Shown piece after piece: positions 6,102 through 6,153 of a stretch of 6,153 nucleotides of DNA. The stretch covers positions 1 to 6,153 of the forward strand of contig CATWBR010000277.1 of assembly GCA_958349075.1 (NCBI GenBank). Reading direction: 5' to 3'. The position numbers and the translations under genes are program-made. Every line of letters begins with the position of its first letter. The stretch's first letter is position 1. The DNA comes from an uncultured Clostridium sp. (GTDB taxonomy: Bacteria > Bacillota > Clostridia > Lachnospirales > Lachnospiraceae). The notes under the pieces were generated by a model, which saw nothing but the letters and a program-made list of their open reading frames with translations, did not search any database and was not told where the DNA came from.

Positions 6102-6153
6102 AAGCCCACTCCATTGTTATGCACCTGACCGACAGGGATAGCCTGCGCCGGAC

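Noticed and set aside
6124..6136. Short dyad CCTG-N5-CAGG just upstream of arsR, considered as an ArsR operator
   Set aside because: Four-base arms are too short, and symmetry does not extend outward to the roughly 12-2-12 form usual for ArsR operators. The promoter region is also cut by the window edge.

Overview
The window looks like the chromosome of a Gram-positive anaerobe, most likely a Clostridia/Lachnospiraceae-type gut bacterium. This is inferred from strong purine-rich Shine-Dalgarno sites (GGAGG, AGGAGGT), moderate GC content, a type I dehydroquinate dehydratase, and a flavodoxin-ferredoxin fusion of the EFR1 type that is common in anaerobic Firmicutes. I see no rRNA, tRNA, CRISPR array, insertion sequence or phage gene.

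Layout, left to right. (1) Positions 3-86 hold the last 27 codons of a plus-strand gene that I cannot identify, followed by a terminator-like hairpin. (2) Positions 162-2166 hold a translationally coupled plus-strand pair: a MoxR-type AAA+ ATPase and a von Willebrand factor A (VWA) protein of the COG3825/CoxE-like kind. The two reading frames overlap by 11 bp. A hairpin spanning the VWA stop codon closes the unit. (3) Positions 2200-2955 on the minus strand hold aroD, with all catalytic residues intact, a near-consensus promoter and a structured leader. (4) Positions 3117-3797 on the plus strand hold only the C-terminal half of a CitMHS-type citrate/metal-citrate permease, with no credible ribosome binding site. 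It is probably a decayed remnant. (5) Positions 3882-6101 hold three minus-strand genes. In transcription order they are an ArsR-type repressor, an EFR1-type flavodoxin/2[4Fe-4S] protein, and a MerR-type activator with a GyrI-like effector-binding domain. The first two are separated by 24 bp and look like an operon. merR has its own promoter with the stretched 19-bp spacer and internal dyad typical of MerR-controlled promoters.

How the genes relate. The ATPase and VWA protein should act together as a chaperone-like remodelling machine on an unknown client. AroD works alone here in the shikimate pathway. The ArsR protein probably controls itself and the electron carrier downstream, and the MerR protein probably controls itself. 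Whether the MerR protein also belongs to the redox unit cannot be told from the sequence.

No clearly new biological system is evident. The items most worth following are the AAA+/VWA pair with no recognisable client beside it, the MerR autoregulatory promoter, the ArsR-flavodoxin/ferredoxin unit, and the half transporter beside the aroD promoter.
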